Shown here one piece after another: positions 1 through 11,570 of a stretch of 64,000 bases of DNA. Made by a program: the position numbers and the translations under genes. The notes under the pieces were generated by a model. That model saw nothing but the letters and a program-made list of their open reading frames with translations, had not been told where the DNA came from and made no database searches. Source of the DNA: Hydrangea macrophylla (taxonomy: Eukaryota > Streptophyta > Magnoliopsida > Cornales > Hydrangeaceae); assembly GCA_033977485.1 (NCBI GenBank), contig CM066988.1, forward strand, positions 29,368,501-29,432,500. Direction: 5' to 3'. Numbering within the stretch: the first letter of the stretch is position 1; each line of letters starts with the position of its first letter.

Positions 1-1434
1 TGTCTCACATCACAACCCACGTCCGGATTTCTTAAACCAAAATTCCCACACATGGGGTTTTTCTCTCTTTTTCAAATAAAACCTTTATGTCGTGATATTT
101 GAATGTTTGCCGATTTGGCCTCAATGCATGAAATGTTTAAAATGACAACATAGATGTTCCAATAAAATAATGAACACAATAATTCTTGCATGTTGAACAT
201 GTATTAAAGATATCAAGAGTTAAATTAAAATTCATAATATAGCACTCCTAACAAGGATTTCTAAACTAACGTCCTAACATGCTTTTACACATAAAGGGAG
301 CATCCTAGGCACGTCTAGCATCACATAATCAACTATAGAACAACCAAAACATGTAAATTCCCAATTAGGCATATAACCCTAAATTTACAACTTTGGGAAA
401 AACCTAATGCATGCGTCTAAATCATTCTCATAACTTCACTTTAATTACATTTAACACCCCAAACTTTCAACTAGTACAACCAAGGCATATAATTCTAAAT
501 TTACAACTTTGGGAAAACCTCATGCATGTGTTTAAATTATTCTCTTCACCTCATTTTAATCACATATAACACATCAACATCACAATTTGCACAACCAAAG
601 CATGTAAATTATATTTAGACATAAAACCTTAACATTATAATTTTGGGGGAAAATCCTAGTACATGTATCTAGGTTCTCTCCTAGCATAAAATAAACTCAA
701 AGCATTTTAGTCAAGCACAACATATGGAAATGAAACAATATTTAGCTCCAAAGAAAATTGGAAAAATCAAGAGAGCTAGCAAACTCCAAATAGCTTCAAT
801 GCTTGCAAGCAATGGGAAAGAGAGAACCCATAGAGCTCCAAAAACACTTTCCTAAGCAAAGAAATCAAAAACATAAGAAGAGAAATCAAATATTGTGAAA
901 TCCTTTGAAACCCTAGAATTTGGGGGTTTTCTTGAAACTTACCAATGAGATGATTCCAAGCCCTAGAAATGAAGAAAAGGGCTTGAGAGTGATAATCTTG
1001 AGTTAGGTTTTGAATCTCTTGGAGATTGGAGAAGGATTGAAGGAGTTATATCTATGGAAGAGAAGAAGAAGAAGAAAAGAAAAGAGAGACTGTGAAATGA
1101 AGGGAGAAGGAAGAAGGAGAAAAAAAAAATGAAACGTGAAATGCTCCAAGGAGCATTTCGGCTGACTTAAGGTGGTGGGGTGGGACCCACTTGCTATTTT
1201 GCCAAAAAATGAAATGTTTGATACTCCAATGGACAGTCTGACCCAACCGTGTAACCCCAAAATTAAATAAACACATCCACGGGTACAGAAATTAATTTCT
1301 AAAGCATATGAAAGACAAAATAAAATAATTTAATCATGCTCTGAAAAATTTAAATACAGTAAATTAAAATATCAGTCCACACAGAACATGCAAAATTACC
1401 CAATTACCCTTAATTAAAATTCTGAAACATTACA
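1..1434 (-). repeat. Chromo-1 3' LTR (partial)
   Basis: Near-identical to 8095-9545. It lacks 16 nt present at about 8836-8851 of the other copy. In element orientation it begins TGTAATG right after the polypurine tract. The rest of this LTR lies beyond the window's left edge. It contains the same 10-bp-arm inverted repeat (1138-1159) as the other LTR. Confidence 0.92.
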
Positions 1435-1447
1435 GTCTACCCCCCTT
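1435..1447 (-). other. Chromo-1 polypurine tract
   Basis: On the minus strand it reads AAGGGGGGTAGAC and abuts the LTR start TGTAATG at 1434. This is the expected plus-strand DNA primer position. The preceding sequence (1448-1475) encodes a short stretch resembling the end of chromovirus pol. Confidence 0.8.
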
Positions 1448-2816
1448 AAAAGAATTCCGTCCCGGAATTCGGAACAACTAAGCGCAAGAATGGAGCAACG
1501 GCTTGCTCAAACCTTAAGCCAACCAAGCAAAAGAAAGGCGATCAACAAGAAGCTTACACTACTCAAGAATGGTGAGGGTAATTTCCTCGCTTCACTCTTA
1601 CCTTGACGATACTATGATGATACCAAAGAATCTTTACTAACATGATGGACCACACACGGTCTTTCTTCTCAATTGTATGAATGGGTTGTTCTTCTCTTTA
1701 TACTATACGTCTTCACCAAGAGACACTACGGTCCAATCAAACACGTGAGACGGTCAGGATCTCTCTGAGTATCTACACATGAAACACATTGTGCACTCTC
1801 AACGACTGAGGCGGAAAATTCCAACAATATACAATTGCGCCATCCTCTCAAGGATCTCAAACGGTTCAACAAACGCAATACTAACTTACCACTTGATCAA
1901 ATGCTGTAACCCAGGACAGCAATCTCAAACACGGACGGTCGACGACGATCGTCGGCATATGATTTATGTTGACTCGGAGCTATAATCATCTTTCCTCTAA
2001 TTACCTAGATCTTTTCGGAAGTTTCTCGAACCATATCGGGACTATGAACAACTATTTCACTTATCTCTTCCCAACGCAATGGTGGTTGACATGGACGGTC
2101 ATACAATGCCTCAGGCGGTGCCATCTGATAACTGATGTTGGATACAACTCGGATAACTGAAACTATTCCTCCTAATTACTACTAAGTGTCATAACACTAC
2201 TCTCAACACGTTTTCCAAAATCAATCAGAATAGAAGGAGCTGAATACCCCATACTTACTACAAATTCTGCCCGGAAGGAAACACAACCTTCGTATCACGG
2301 TTAAACGCATCGACACTGATACACTACTGCATCTCACGATCACATGGACGTGAATCACACTAAGGGAAATTACTGTGTCGGTCACTCTAAATGGTAACGA
2401 ACGTGTAGATGTGGTCCAAAAGATCTACAAGGATCTAAAAGAGTGTTGTTCTTACGCAAAGTTCTTAGAAATGCTGTAACAAGAAATTGAAAATGGTTGT
2501 AACAAACCTGTGATTCTCTGGTGTCGGCCTTTACCTGCTGGCAAATCAAACAAATTCAACAATGGATCCCTTTAACCCCTTTTCATCAATACTAGTGATG
2601 CAAATCATGGTACATCTCCGGATGTGTGGCGAAACGGGAATGGTAGAACTCTCTCAACACATCTCCACGGCAAGCAACGGGAATGAATACTCGGTCTCGA
2701 GGTCTCAAACCTCTAATGTCACCAAAAGTCCAACCCTGTCCTAAGTCTCCATTAAGCATACGGTATGTCAAGGCAATGGTTTCATCATCGAGTTTCTGTA
2801 CTGCTAACAACGTCAA
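1448..2816 (-). pseudogene. Degraded integrase of Chromo-1
   Basis: Two blocks are recognisable on the minus strand. At 2592-2816 a frame ends with a histidine-containing segment like the H2C2 zinc-binding start of Ty3 integrases (FYHSRFATHP, MYHDL). At about 1990-2135 a frame carries PPEALYDRPC and PPLRWEE, matching the region after the integrase core (usually FEALYGRPC). The catalytic core between them cannot be read in one frame, and stops and shifts are frequent. The tail up to 1448 should hold the chromodomain but is too decayed to call. Family knowledge: integrase inserts the cDNA; no activity is expected here. Confidence 0.65.
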
Positions 2817-4645
2817 GTCAAAACTTTCAATTACACATTCAAGTCAAACGAAGAAATTTGGTCAAAAGTCTCTGAACCACAATTCTCAAAGTCATCACAA
2901 CGTCTCAGTATTCTCGACTCTTGTACCGGTAAATATACTAGGGTACACACGAGTCTCAACATTTTCCACTCTTGCATAGGTAAGGAAACTGAGTCATAGT
3001 CATCCTTCTTTGTCACGACAGTGGCCTAGCTCGGGTGGCAATGCAATTCAAGTCATAGTCTGCTCATATTTCAAGGTCACCCAAAGTTAAACTTATAGTC
3101 ACAGTTATAATTACCCAACGGGGTTGTCCCAAATTAATGTCTTTCTGAGTCAGAAATGTCTCATATGTGGCGTCTCCTAGTCCTAAGTCCTGGGTAGTTC
3201 AATCCATGTTCAGGAAGCATACGGTACAGTTCAATCAACTCACACTCAATGCTCACAAGAACAAGTGCCGAAGTCAAACAAGTTTTTCAACTTTGGTATA
3301 ACACATTCTCCCCCAAAGCATCTCAAACAAAGTTCACCTCTATTTTAGTCAACTAAGTTAATTGCCAAACGGGGAAACGTTTCCAACAAAGCAACGATAG
3401 TAACCTATTAGTTCCATGGAATCATGAATCTCAGATACAAAGCAAATCTATAACGGTCCCAATGTTGAAAAGGATCCACAGATAGTCAACTACCAGAAAC
3501 GGCATGTTCAAGAAACTTTTTACTTCGGATAATCAACATCCACACTTAGATAAATTGGGCATACGTAGTTATCGGTGAGCAATCACAAACTTTTACTAGC
3601 AAGAATTAAACACACGGCTTATTAAATCTACTAAAGCAGCAATTGCGTTCGTCAAACTGAATGGTATAACAAGGGATTCACAATGTCCGTAACATGGGTG
3701 GAAAGTAGTCTTAGGAATCTCACGTTCCCTAGTGCGCAACTGGTGATAACTCTATTTCAAATCAATCTTTGAAACTAAACACATTGAACTACGAAGTTAG
3801 TCAAAAGGATCTACTGATTCTTATAGTCACAAGATTCGATGTCATAAGCAATACTCAACTTAAGCGAACCATCTATCTTCTTGGTACAGGGAAATGGGTA
3901 CTCTCCACGGAGATTGATTAAGACAAATGCAATCGCTAACCTGTAAGTTCTCCAATTGAGTCTTTAACTCTTTCAACCTTGCAGATGCCTACAATACGGC
4001 GGCATCGAAATAGATGAAGTACTGGGTATTAATCTGTCACAACTCAATTCTCGCAGATAGGCGACAAGCCATACAAATTCTCAGGGAACACATCGGTGTA
4101 CTAACCCACAACGGAAGAGAAATCAATCAAAGTTGGTTCATTCTCATCAAAAAAACAAAACAAGCTATTTAAGGAGTCAATACGATTTTTACCGTTGCAC
4201 AAACTGTGAAGCGAATATATCGGAGTCTATATACGATCATCAATAAAACAATTAAGATTCCCGGATGGTAATACAAATGCTACCTTCCTCTCGAAATAAG
4301 TCACAAGTGCTCGGTAAGTACTCACTAGTCCATACTCACAATCACAAATCAAAGATGGTGCACTGGTCAGCTATCACAACTCCCAGCCATGACACATTCG
4401 ATCCAAGGAAACTAAGCCTCCAATGGAAGTATCTATTAACAACTAACGATGTAGGAACCAAATGACTTATTCCTCAACTCAATGATGATGCACGAGGTGG
4501 CATCTGAAGGGATACGATGCGCCAATAGCTATAGACATAGTGGCACTGGGACTAAACACAAACAACTTACCTCAGATCACAGAAGCATCGGTATTACCCA
4601 CAGAAGGTGCGGTGGCAAAAAGATTAAGCTGCCCTTATTGTCCCC
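2817..4645 (-). other. Decayed middle of Chromo-1 pol
   Basis: By position this should hold protease, reverse transcriptase and RNase H. I found no catalytic motif and no frame longer than about 100 codons on either strand. It is treated as decayed pol or non-coding filler. Confidence 0.4.
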
Positions 4646-5177
4646 CTAGGGATGCTTGGCCAAAAAAAATCTGAGTTGAAGGAGTTGGCTGTGGTGGTAA
4701 CAAAGGTGGTCTACAAGCCTGCTGAAAAGGTGGACGAGCTGGGGTTGGTCCAACTGACTATTCTTAGTCGGTGCACGAAGTTCGCTAACTCTTTTATCCG
4801 AACTCAAATACCCAAATACTAATATTTTCTGAACCACTTTACTAAGTACTTTCAACTTGAATCCTACCGCGTTGGTGCGTAGGCCTGGATGAAGTCCATT
4901 CTCAAAAGTTCTTACCTTCATTCTATTGTCCAATGTTATATCGGAAATGAGACTAGCCTCATACTCAGAAACTGTCACGGCTCCCTAATAGAGATTTTAG
5001 AAATTCAATCTTCTTAGCTCGACGAACTACGAACGGGAAATACTGCTCACGAAACAATTGGCTGAGGGTGTCCCATAACCTACTCTCCATAGTCGGTGTA
5101 GTCAACACTAACCCCCCACTTAAATCTGATTGAAAAGCTATAGCGTCTACTTGAAGATCCTCCTTCAACAGTACCAA
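4646..5177 (-). pseudogene. Chromo-1 gag fragment
   Basis: Two overlapping minus-strand frames joined by a frameshift near 4970 match the Retrotrans_gag region of chromoviruses. The upstream frame holds WDTLSQLFREQYFP and KKIEFLKSL; the downstream one starts MTVSEYEA and continues with KVRTFENGLHPGLR. In intact gag the segment ending in ..EFLxL runs directly into MTVxEYE, so the order is right. Gag forms the virus-like particle. The zinc knuckle is not seen and the N-terminus is missing. Length is about 170 codons, far below an intact chromovirus gag. Confidence 0.72.
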
Positions 5178-6430
5178 GGTACTCCAAATTATGAATACGC
5201 ACTCAAGTCATAGTTCTACGTGAATCGGGCACGAATCTTTATAGGCTAAACATTAATTCACACATTACTTTGAGGATACGCATACCTAGCATGGGGTTAC
5301 ATAGCTCACAACATTAATCATGTTCACATATAACCTAAAATGTTTTCCTTCATGATTCTATTTACATTTGTGAACGATGATACCATATTGTTTTGTAAAT
5401 CAACTCGATACTTAACATAAACGGCAAGGATAGTATAGGAAGGGCAATCAACATCAATATGGATTACTAGCAACCTTAAGCAATTTATATCATGATTCAT
5501 ACTAATCAATGCCTATCATGCCCCAGGGGAACACATAGCACTGAGAATATGCATGATTATAACATAACTATATGGGCACGTCAAACATTAATGTACTTGA
5601 CATGTACCCTGAACATATATAAATGTTGGAACCAATAAGCTTATAGCACGTAGAACATGTACACATATCACGTGTAAACATTAACATAAACATCAAATTC
5701 ACATAGAAGTATGCTCATCAACAATACGGGATCACATTACTCAATATACATCAATACATATTAGAACGATTGAAAATCATATAAACACTTAGCATATTGG
5801 GTATGGAACATGTAATCTTTGACATGTAAGCACTTAGCATATACATACCTAGCCTCGAAGGTATTCAACATTAAGCATGTTAGTATTATACTCACCTTGC
5901 ATGAAATACGTACCCTTCATATCATAGCCAAAGGAAATGCACAATACAATACATAGAGCATGTAGGCTTCATATGAACTCACATAACACGTAAGACATAA
6001 AACATGTAAACTGGGCACGTAAGCACAAAAGTTCCAAAGACTTTCACTCAATAAAAAAAAATGCTCATGCAACATCTCACTATGTAAAGTAAACAGCGGC
6101 CTATTTAAAACAATTAGCATCGAATGAGGAATCGAATGATTATTAACCACATTAAGCAATTTATAGGAGGACTAATGTCATCCCATGGAGTATGTAAACA
6201 TTTAACATATAAGCATATACTACGAATGTGAAACATGTAAACATCTTGAACATGTAACCATGTAGGTTCCGAAGGAATTCAACCTCTACGCATGCCCACG
6301 CGACATTGCATCATCTCAACGAAAAACCTCAATGAAATAAACGGAAAACAATAAACAAGCTTAAGCGTGGACGGAAACGAAACAAGCACGAAGTAAACAC
6401 CCATAGCCCCTAGGTATTCAAACCTGGTTA
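5178..6430 (-). other. Chromo-1 untranslated leader
   Basis: About 1.25 kb between the primer site and gag. It is AT-rich and full of loosely repeated short motifs such as acatgtaa, gcacgtaa and aacattaa spaced tens of bases apart (5280-6260). No gene is seen. Confidence 0.5.
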
Positions 6431-6442
6431 GCTCTGATACCA
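6431..6442 (-). other. Primer-binding site, Chromo-1
   Basis: The minus strand reads TGGTATCAGAGC, the classic plant primer site complementary to the 3' end of initiator tRNA-Met. It is separated from the 5' LTR end (6446) by three bases. Confidence 0.9.
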
Positions 6443-6445
6443 ATC

Positions 6446-9400
6446 TGTCACGCCCCGGAAACCGAAGCGCGAGGAAAGAGAAAAGATAGAGAGAAAAGAA
6501 TTAAAATACAATCACAATGCGGAAGCGACATTAGGATCCCACGGGGATTCCCACAAGGATGACTTACAAACACATAAGCCAAAATGGACTTACATGTCAA
6601 TGAGTCAAACGAAGGTAAAAGCATTTGAAATTTTAATAAAAAGTCTATCCGAACAAGCACTAGTTCAAGGAATACAAAAAAAATGATAAAGGACCATTTT
6701 TGGATAATTGCTGAATTTTAAAACATCTGTAAGTGACTATATCTTTAAAAATTTTACATTCTGTCCGTGTTGGTCCATGTAAAATTCGATTCTGCACAAC
6801 TTTCGTCTAATGACATTTTTTCCAAATCTTCACCGTTTGGGCAGAAAATAAGAAAAACAGTAGCAGTTTTTTTTTTGACAGCAGCTTTTGACAGCATTGT
6901 GACAGCTTTTCGAAACCTTCCCAACTTTGCTAAATTCTCGATTTTAAACCTCAATACATGACTAAACAAGTCCTAAATGACATATAACACGTGCCTAGAC
7001 CAAACGGAACTTCATGTACTCGAAATTTATTGAAAACGAGAAGTGAAAGAGATAAGGAGAGGAATAATGGAAGGGAGAAAGATTGGGAGAGAGATATAGG
7101 GAGATATAGGGAGAGATAGGGAGAGATATAGAGGGAATGTATTCTAAACACACACACACGTGTATTTTCACATTCGAAAACATTTTTAAAGTATATCTAT
7201 ACATAATTCCAACATAAGTAAAAGGAGGGGATATTTGAGAAAGAGAAAGAGATCAAAGAGGGGAGAGGAGAGAAAGAGAATGGGAGAGATTTAGAGCGTT
7301 TAAATATTTGAAACCTTGTTGGAATTAAAAGAGGGGTTTGATCCGGCAAGGACCCAACTATAAAACGAACTAAACTACAACAAACGAACTCTCATAAAAG
7401 CAACCCCCCCAAACCAATCCGGCAAGGATTCAAACAAAAGAGAAAAGCAAAATAATTGACATGTAAATCAAAAGGACAAGAACTTAAAGAGGTTCAACGA
7501 CCTCGGAAAGTAAATACATCAACCAAAAGTGAGTTTAACAATTTGAAGGAAATAACTATGAAAGCAAGGACTAACACTCGTCCAATCAAAATCAAAGGAG
7601 CTTCTCAAATACAATAAATGAGAGCCTATGCTCACGAAGTTTTTGTAAAACATTAATACTCTGAGTTTCAAAGCATTAAACATTTACAATCTTCTAAAGT
7701 AACTGAATCAACAAGAGAGCTATTCATATACATAACTAAGCATGAGTCTTGAAAATAGAACAAAATGCCTCATAGTTCATGCGTCGGGTCACATATGCCC
7801 TTTGCCCTTATCAAGCTTACCTGAAAAATGTTTTGTCGTTTTTATGAGAACGACGGCTCGTAGAAAACATTGTAACAAGTCTATATGCTATCCATGACTA
7901 AAATGAAATGAGGTGCAATGAATCGCCACCATGGCTATAATGAAATGTTTAAAGCCGCAAGGCTATGCGTGACAAATGCACATCTCTCTCGTTACCGGAC
8001 CATGAGCCACCCACGCATGGAGTGTAGCATACCAACTTCCGGGAGCTACCCGAATATAGTTTGGAGTTTGAATGTTTCTAAGGGTCATTCTCCCTGTCTC
8101 ACATCACAACCCACGTCCGGATTTCTTAAACCAAAATTCCCACACATGGGGTTTTTCTCTCTTTTTCAAATAAAACCTTTATGTCGTGATATTTGAATGT
8201 TTGCCGATTTGGCCTCAATGCATGAAATGTTTAAAATGACAACATAGATGTTCCAATAAAATAATGAACATAATAATTCTTGCATGTTGAACATGTATTA
8301 AAGATATCAAGAGTTAAATTAAAATTCATAATATAGCACTCCTAACAAGGATTTCTAAACTAACGTCCTAACATGCTTTTACACATAAAGGGAGCATCCT
8401 AGGCACGTCTAGCATCACATAATCAACTATAGAACAACCAAAACATGTAAATTCCCAATTAGGCATATAACCCTAAATTTACAACTTTGGGAAAAACCTA
8501 ATGCATGCGTCTAAATCATTCTCATAACTTCACTTTAATTACATTTAACACCCCAAACTTTCAACTAGTACAACCAAGGCATATAATTCTAAATTTACAA
8601 CTTTGGGGAAACCTCATGCATGTGTTTAAATTATTCTCTTCACCTCATTTTAATCACATATAACACATCAACATCACAATTTGCACAACCAAAGCATGTA
8701 AATTATATTTAGACATAAAACCTTAACATTATAATTTTGGGGGAAAATCCTAGTACATGTATCTAGGTTCTCTCCTAGCATAAAATAAACTCAAAGCATT
8801 TTAGTCAAGCACAACATATGGAAATGAAACAATATTAATCTACCTCAAAGTTTAGCTCCAAAGAAAATTGGAAAAATCAAGAGAGCTAGCAAACTCCAAA
8901 TAGCTTCAATGCTTGCAAGCAATGGGAAAGAGAGAACCCATAGAGCTCCAAAAACACTTTCCTAAGCAAAGAAATAAAAAACATAAGAAGAGAAATCAAA
9001 TATTGTGAAATCCTTTGAAACCCTAGAATTTGGGGGTTTTCTTGAAACTTACCAATGAGATGATTCCAAGCCCTAGAAATGAAGAAAAGGGCTTGAGAGT
9101 GATAATCTTGAGTTAGGTTTTGAATCTCTTGGAGATTGGAGAAGGATTGAAGGAGTTATATCTATGGAAGAGAAGAAGAAGAAGAAAAGAAAAGAGAGAC
9201 TGTGAAATGAAGGGAGAAGGAAGAAGGAGAAAAAAAAAATGAAACGTGAAATGCTCCAAGGAGCATTTCGGCTGACTTAAGGTGGTGGGGTGGGACCCAC
9301 TTGCTAGTTTTGCCCAAAAATGAAATGTTTGATACTCCAATGGACAGTCTGACCCAACCGTGTAACCCCAAAATTAAATAAACATATCCACGGGTACAGA

Positions 9401-9545
9401 AATTAATTTCTAAAGCATATGAAAGATAAAATAAAATAATTTAATCATGCTCTGAAAAATTTAAATACAGTAAATTAAAATATCAGTCCACACAGAACAT
9501 GCAAAATTACCCAATTACCCTTAATTAAAATTCTGAAACATTACA
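6446..9545 (-). repeat. Chromo-1 5' LTR, 3100 bp
   Basis: Boundaries are TGTCACGCC at 6446 and ATTACA ending at 9545, so in element orientation it is TG...CA. The left edge is fixed by the primer site and the right edge by loss of identity with the other LTR. It contains a purine-rich GAGAGATAGG stretch (7030-7290). The small open frames inside (for example 7918-8196) have no protein-like features. Confidence 0.92.
9156..9269 (-). promoter_or_regulatory. Putative LTR promoter of Chromo-1
   Basis: An inverted repeat with 10-bp arms (GAAATGCTCC / GGAGCATTTC, 2-nt spacer) lies at 9248-9269. About 90 bp downstream on the minus strand is a weak TATA-like AGATATAA (9156-9163), followed by a CT-rich leader. 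The same is present in the other LTR (1138-1159). Confidence 0.35.
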
Positions 9546-9636
9546 ATATCGCAAATAAGTTTTAATACATTCAAATACATAAAGTCATAGGGGCACTCAT
9601 AAATGCATTGTTCATCATGGATTGCATTGCATTGCA

Positions 9637-10046
9637 TTATTTTATCATAAGCATAAAAAGGGGGTTTTTGGAGTATACCAATCTGTTGAAGGCTAGTGCC
9701 GAGAGATGCGCCCTGGGGTCGGCAAGTAAAACTAATAAGCTATGGCCAGGATTGGGCTTATACTTCTTCTTGGGGGGACCATGGGACCCTGAACCACTAG
9801 CCACTGTAGAATCTACAAGCAAAGGAGGACAAAAGTTAAGATTCATATAAAAATTTATGAGGGAAACATGAAGACAATCATGAACTTAAGTATAAATCCA
9901 GTAAAGATGCAATCTTGATGGTTGGAAAGTGAACATACCTTGGTTTTGATTGGTTCTTGAGTAGAGAATCAAGAGGGAATGAGATCTTAGAGAGAAAATC
10001 CAAAATAGGGAGAAGAAGAGAATGAAAAGAAAGAAGGAAAATCAAG
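9637..10046 (-). pseudogene. Spliced antisense ORF candidate in TAT-A
   Basis: The minus strand has a CT-rich leader (about 9940-10045) and a donor-like AAG/GTATGTTC at about 9940. After an intron of about 125 bp it has an acceptor-like TTGCTTGTAG near 9816, then an open frame to 9637. That frame reads ..GSGSHGPPKKKYKPNPGHS.. with a basic KKKYK cluster. I do not recognise a catalytic domain. Position, strand and splicing match the antisense ORF of TAT-C (52694-54783), so I infer it is the start of a related antisense gene cut off by Chromo-1 at 9545. The frame has no upstream ATG within the second exon except by reading through the intron. It could instead be a chance ORF. Confidence 0.35.
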
Positions 10047-10190
10047 TTTTAAACACACTGCTGGTCAGGCCATCACTTGATGGAAAGTCACCGGCACTCA
10101 GTGAGTGCTGCATGGCATTTGACGGAGTGCCGGTCGGCACTCAGGGAGTGCTGTTCCTCCTCACCGAGTGCCGCCGCATGTGCCAGGTGG
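10046..10190 (-). promoter_or_regulatory. GC-rich palindrome cluster next to TATA-like site
   Basis: 10085-10190 is a GC-rich island with repeated CACTC/GAGTG words, including GCACTCA-g-TGAGTGC at 10094-10108. On the minus strand a TATA-like TTTAAAAC (10046-10054) follows about 40 bp later, leading into the antisense ORF leader. An AT-rich tataaatata also occurs on the other side (about 10207-10222), so direction is uncertain. Confidence 0.3.
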
Positions 10191-10369
10191 CCCTTTTCTT
10201 CCCAAATTTTTATATTTATAATGAGGACCACCGAATTTTGCTCCCATGTCCCTAAAGATTTTCCCTCATTTCGAAAGGGCCCCCAGAGTTTGAAAAATGA
10301 GTTCTTAAGCCCTTTTGCAAATCAAATTTAGCCTTGATTGTGAGAAATTTTTGTCAAAAACACCCAGTT

Positions 10370-11340
10370 TCGGCAAATAAACTAAATTAAGTCTAATCGA
10401 CTCCGGATTTTTCTAAAAATTTGATTTGATTAGGAGTTTAATTGACTCTAAATTTTGGAAAACTGAACAAAGTTGAGGCTAATCGACTCCGAATTTTTTT
10501 TTTTGGAATTTTGATTTAATTTTGGATAACTTCGGAATTTTTCTGAAATTTGATTTGATTGAATAAATTTGAGTCTAATCGACTCTGGATTTTTAAATTT
10601 TTTTTTATTTGATTGGAGTCTAATTGATTCTCGATTTTGAAATTTTGATTTGATTTGAGTCTGGATGACTTCGGATGTTGAAATTTGATTGATTTGATTA
10701 AAGCCTGATTGACCCCGAATTTTGAAAATTGATTAGTTGAAGTCTGATTGACTCCAGATTTTGGAAAGTGATTTGATTGGGGTCTAATTGACTCTAGAAT
10801 TTCAAAAATTGATTTAATTGGAGTCTAATTGACTCCGGATTTTGGGAAGTGAATAAATTAGAGTTTGATTGGCTCCAAATTTTTGAAAGTTTGATTTAGC
10901 TGGAGTCTGATTGACTCCAGATTTTAGAAAATAAATAAATTAGAGTTTGATTGGCTCTGGATTTTTGAAAGTTTGATTTAATTGGAGTCTGATTGACTCT
11001 AGAATTTTGAAAATTGAGTTGATTGGAGTCTAATTGACTCCGAATTTCGAAAGATTGATTTGATTGGAGTCTGATTAGCTCCAAACTTGGAAATTTGATT
11101 TGATTAGAGCCTGATTGACTCCGAATCTTGGAAAAATGAATGAATTGGAGCCTGAATGGTTTCGAATTTTGAAATTTGATGTGATTTGAGTCTGAATGAC
11201 TTCAATTTTTGGAAATTTGAATAAAGTTGAGTCTAATCGACTCTGGTTTTTTAAAGAATTTGATTTGATTGAAGTCTAATTGACTCCCGATTTTGAAATT
11301 TGATTTGATTTTGAATCTGGTAGACTCTAGATTATGGGAG
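10370..11340 (+). repeat. Diverged tandem array, period about 41 bp
   Basis: Repeated units of the form GGAGTCTGATTGACTCC followed by ATTTTGAAA and GATTTGATT. Successive GTCT starts at 10742, 10782, 10823, 10863, 10905, 10945, 10987 and 11028 give a period of 40-42 bp, about 23 units in all. Each unit contains a small inverted repeat (GGAGTC...GACTCC). Non-coding. Confidence 0.85.
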
Positions 11341-11570
11341 AATTAAGCCGATTTGGATATACTTGATCCTCAATTTCAGAAATTGAAAGCAGATACGAAT
11401 CCAAGTGCTTCCAAATTTAGGAAAAGTAATTCAAAATTGAATCTCGAAAAAGTAACTAGGAATCGTGAGTTAAAACAAATCTGCATTGGCTTTATGAAGT
11501 AATAAATTCGCATCCTCAATTTTCACAACATATCTGCGCTAATCCCAACATCACTACGGCTTAGTCGATC

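Larger units (their letters stand above)
1..9545 (-). mobile_element. Chromo-1: chromovirus-type Ty3 retrotransposon, 3' LTR cut by window edge
   Basis: Minus-strand LTR element. The sequence at 1-1434 recurs at 8095-9545, and both copies end in the same ...acattaca. Next to the internal side lie a tRNA-iMet-type primer site (6431-6442) and a polypurine tract (1435-1447), which fixes the orientation. Internal sequence is about 5.0 kb. It holds only wrecked gag (4646-5177) and integrase (about 1990-2816) remnants. Aligning the LTRs by eye gives about six substitutions, one 1-nt indel and one 16-nt indel in 1.43 kb, so the insertion is recent although the coding part is dead. The right flank begins atatc; the left TSD lies outside the window. 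Lineage (Tekay/Del-like) is inferred from the long LTR, the primer site and the degenerate chromovirus-like integrase. Confidence 0.88.

Noticed and set aside
1003..1276. Hydrophobic, Phe/Ser-rich minus-strand ORFs, repeated at 9113-9371
   Set aside because: They lie in both Chromo-1 LTRs and come from a purine-rich leader read in antisense; composition alone gives the F/L/S runs.
6754..7204. ORFs on both strands in the Chromo-1 LTR
   Set aside because: Low-complexity GAGATAGG sequence; no domain.
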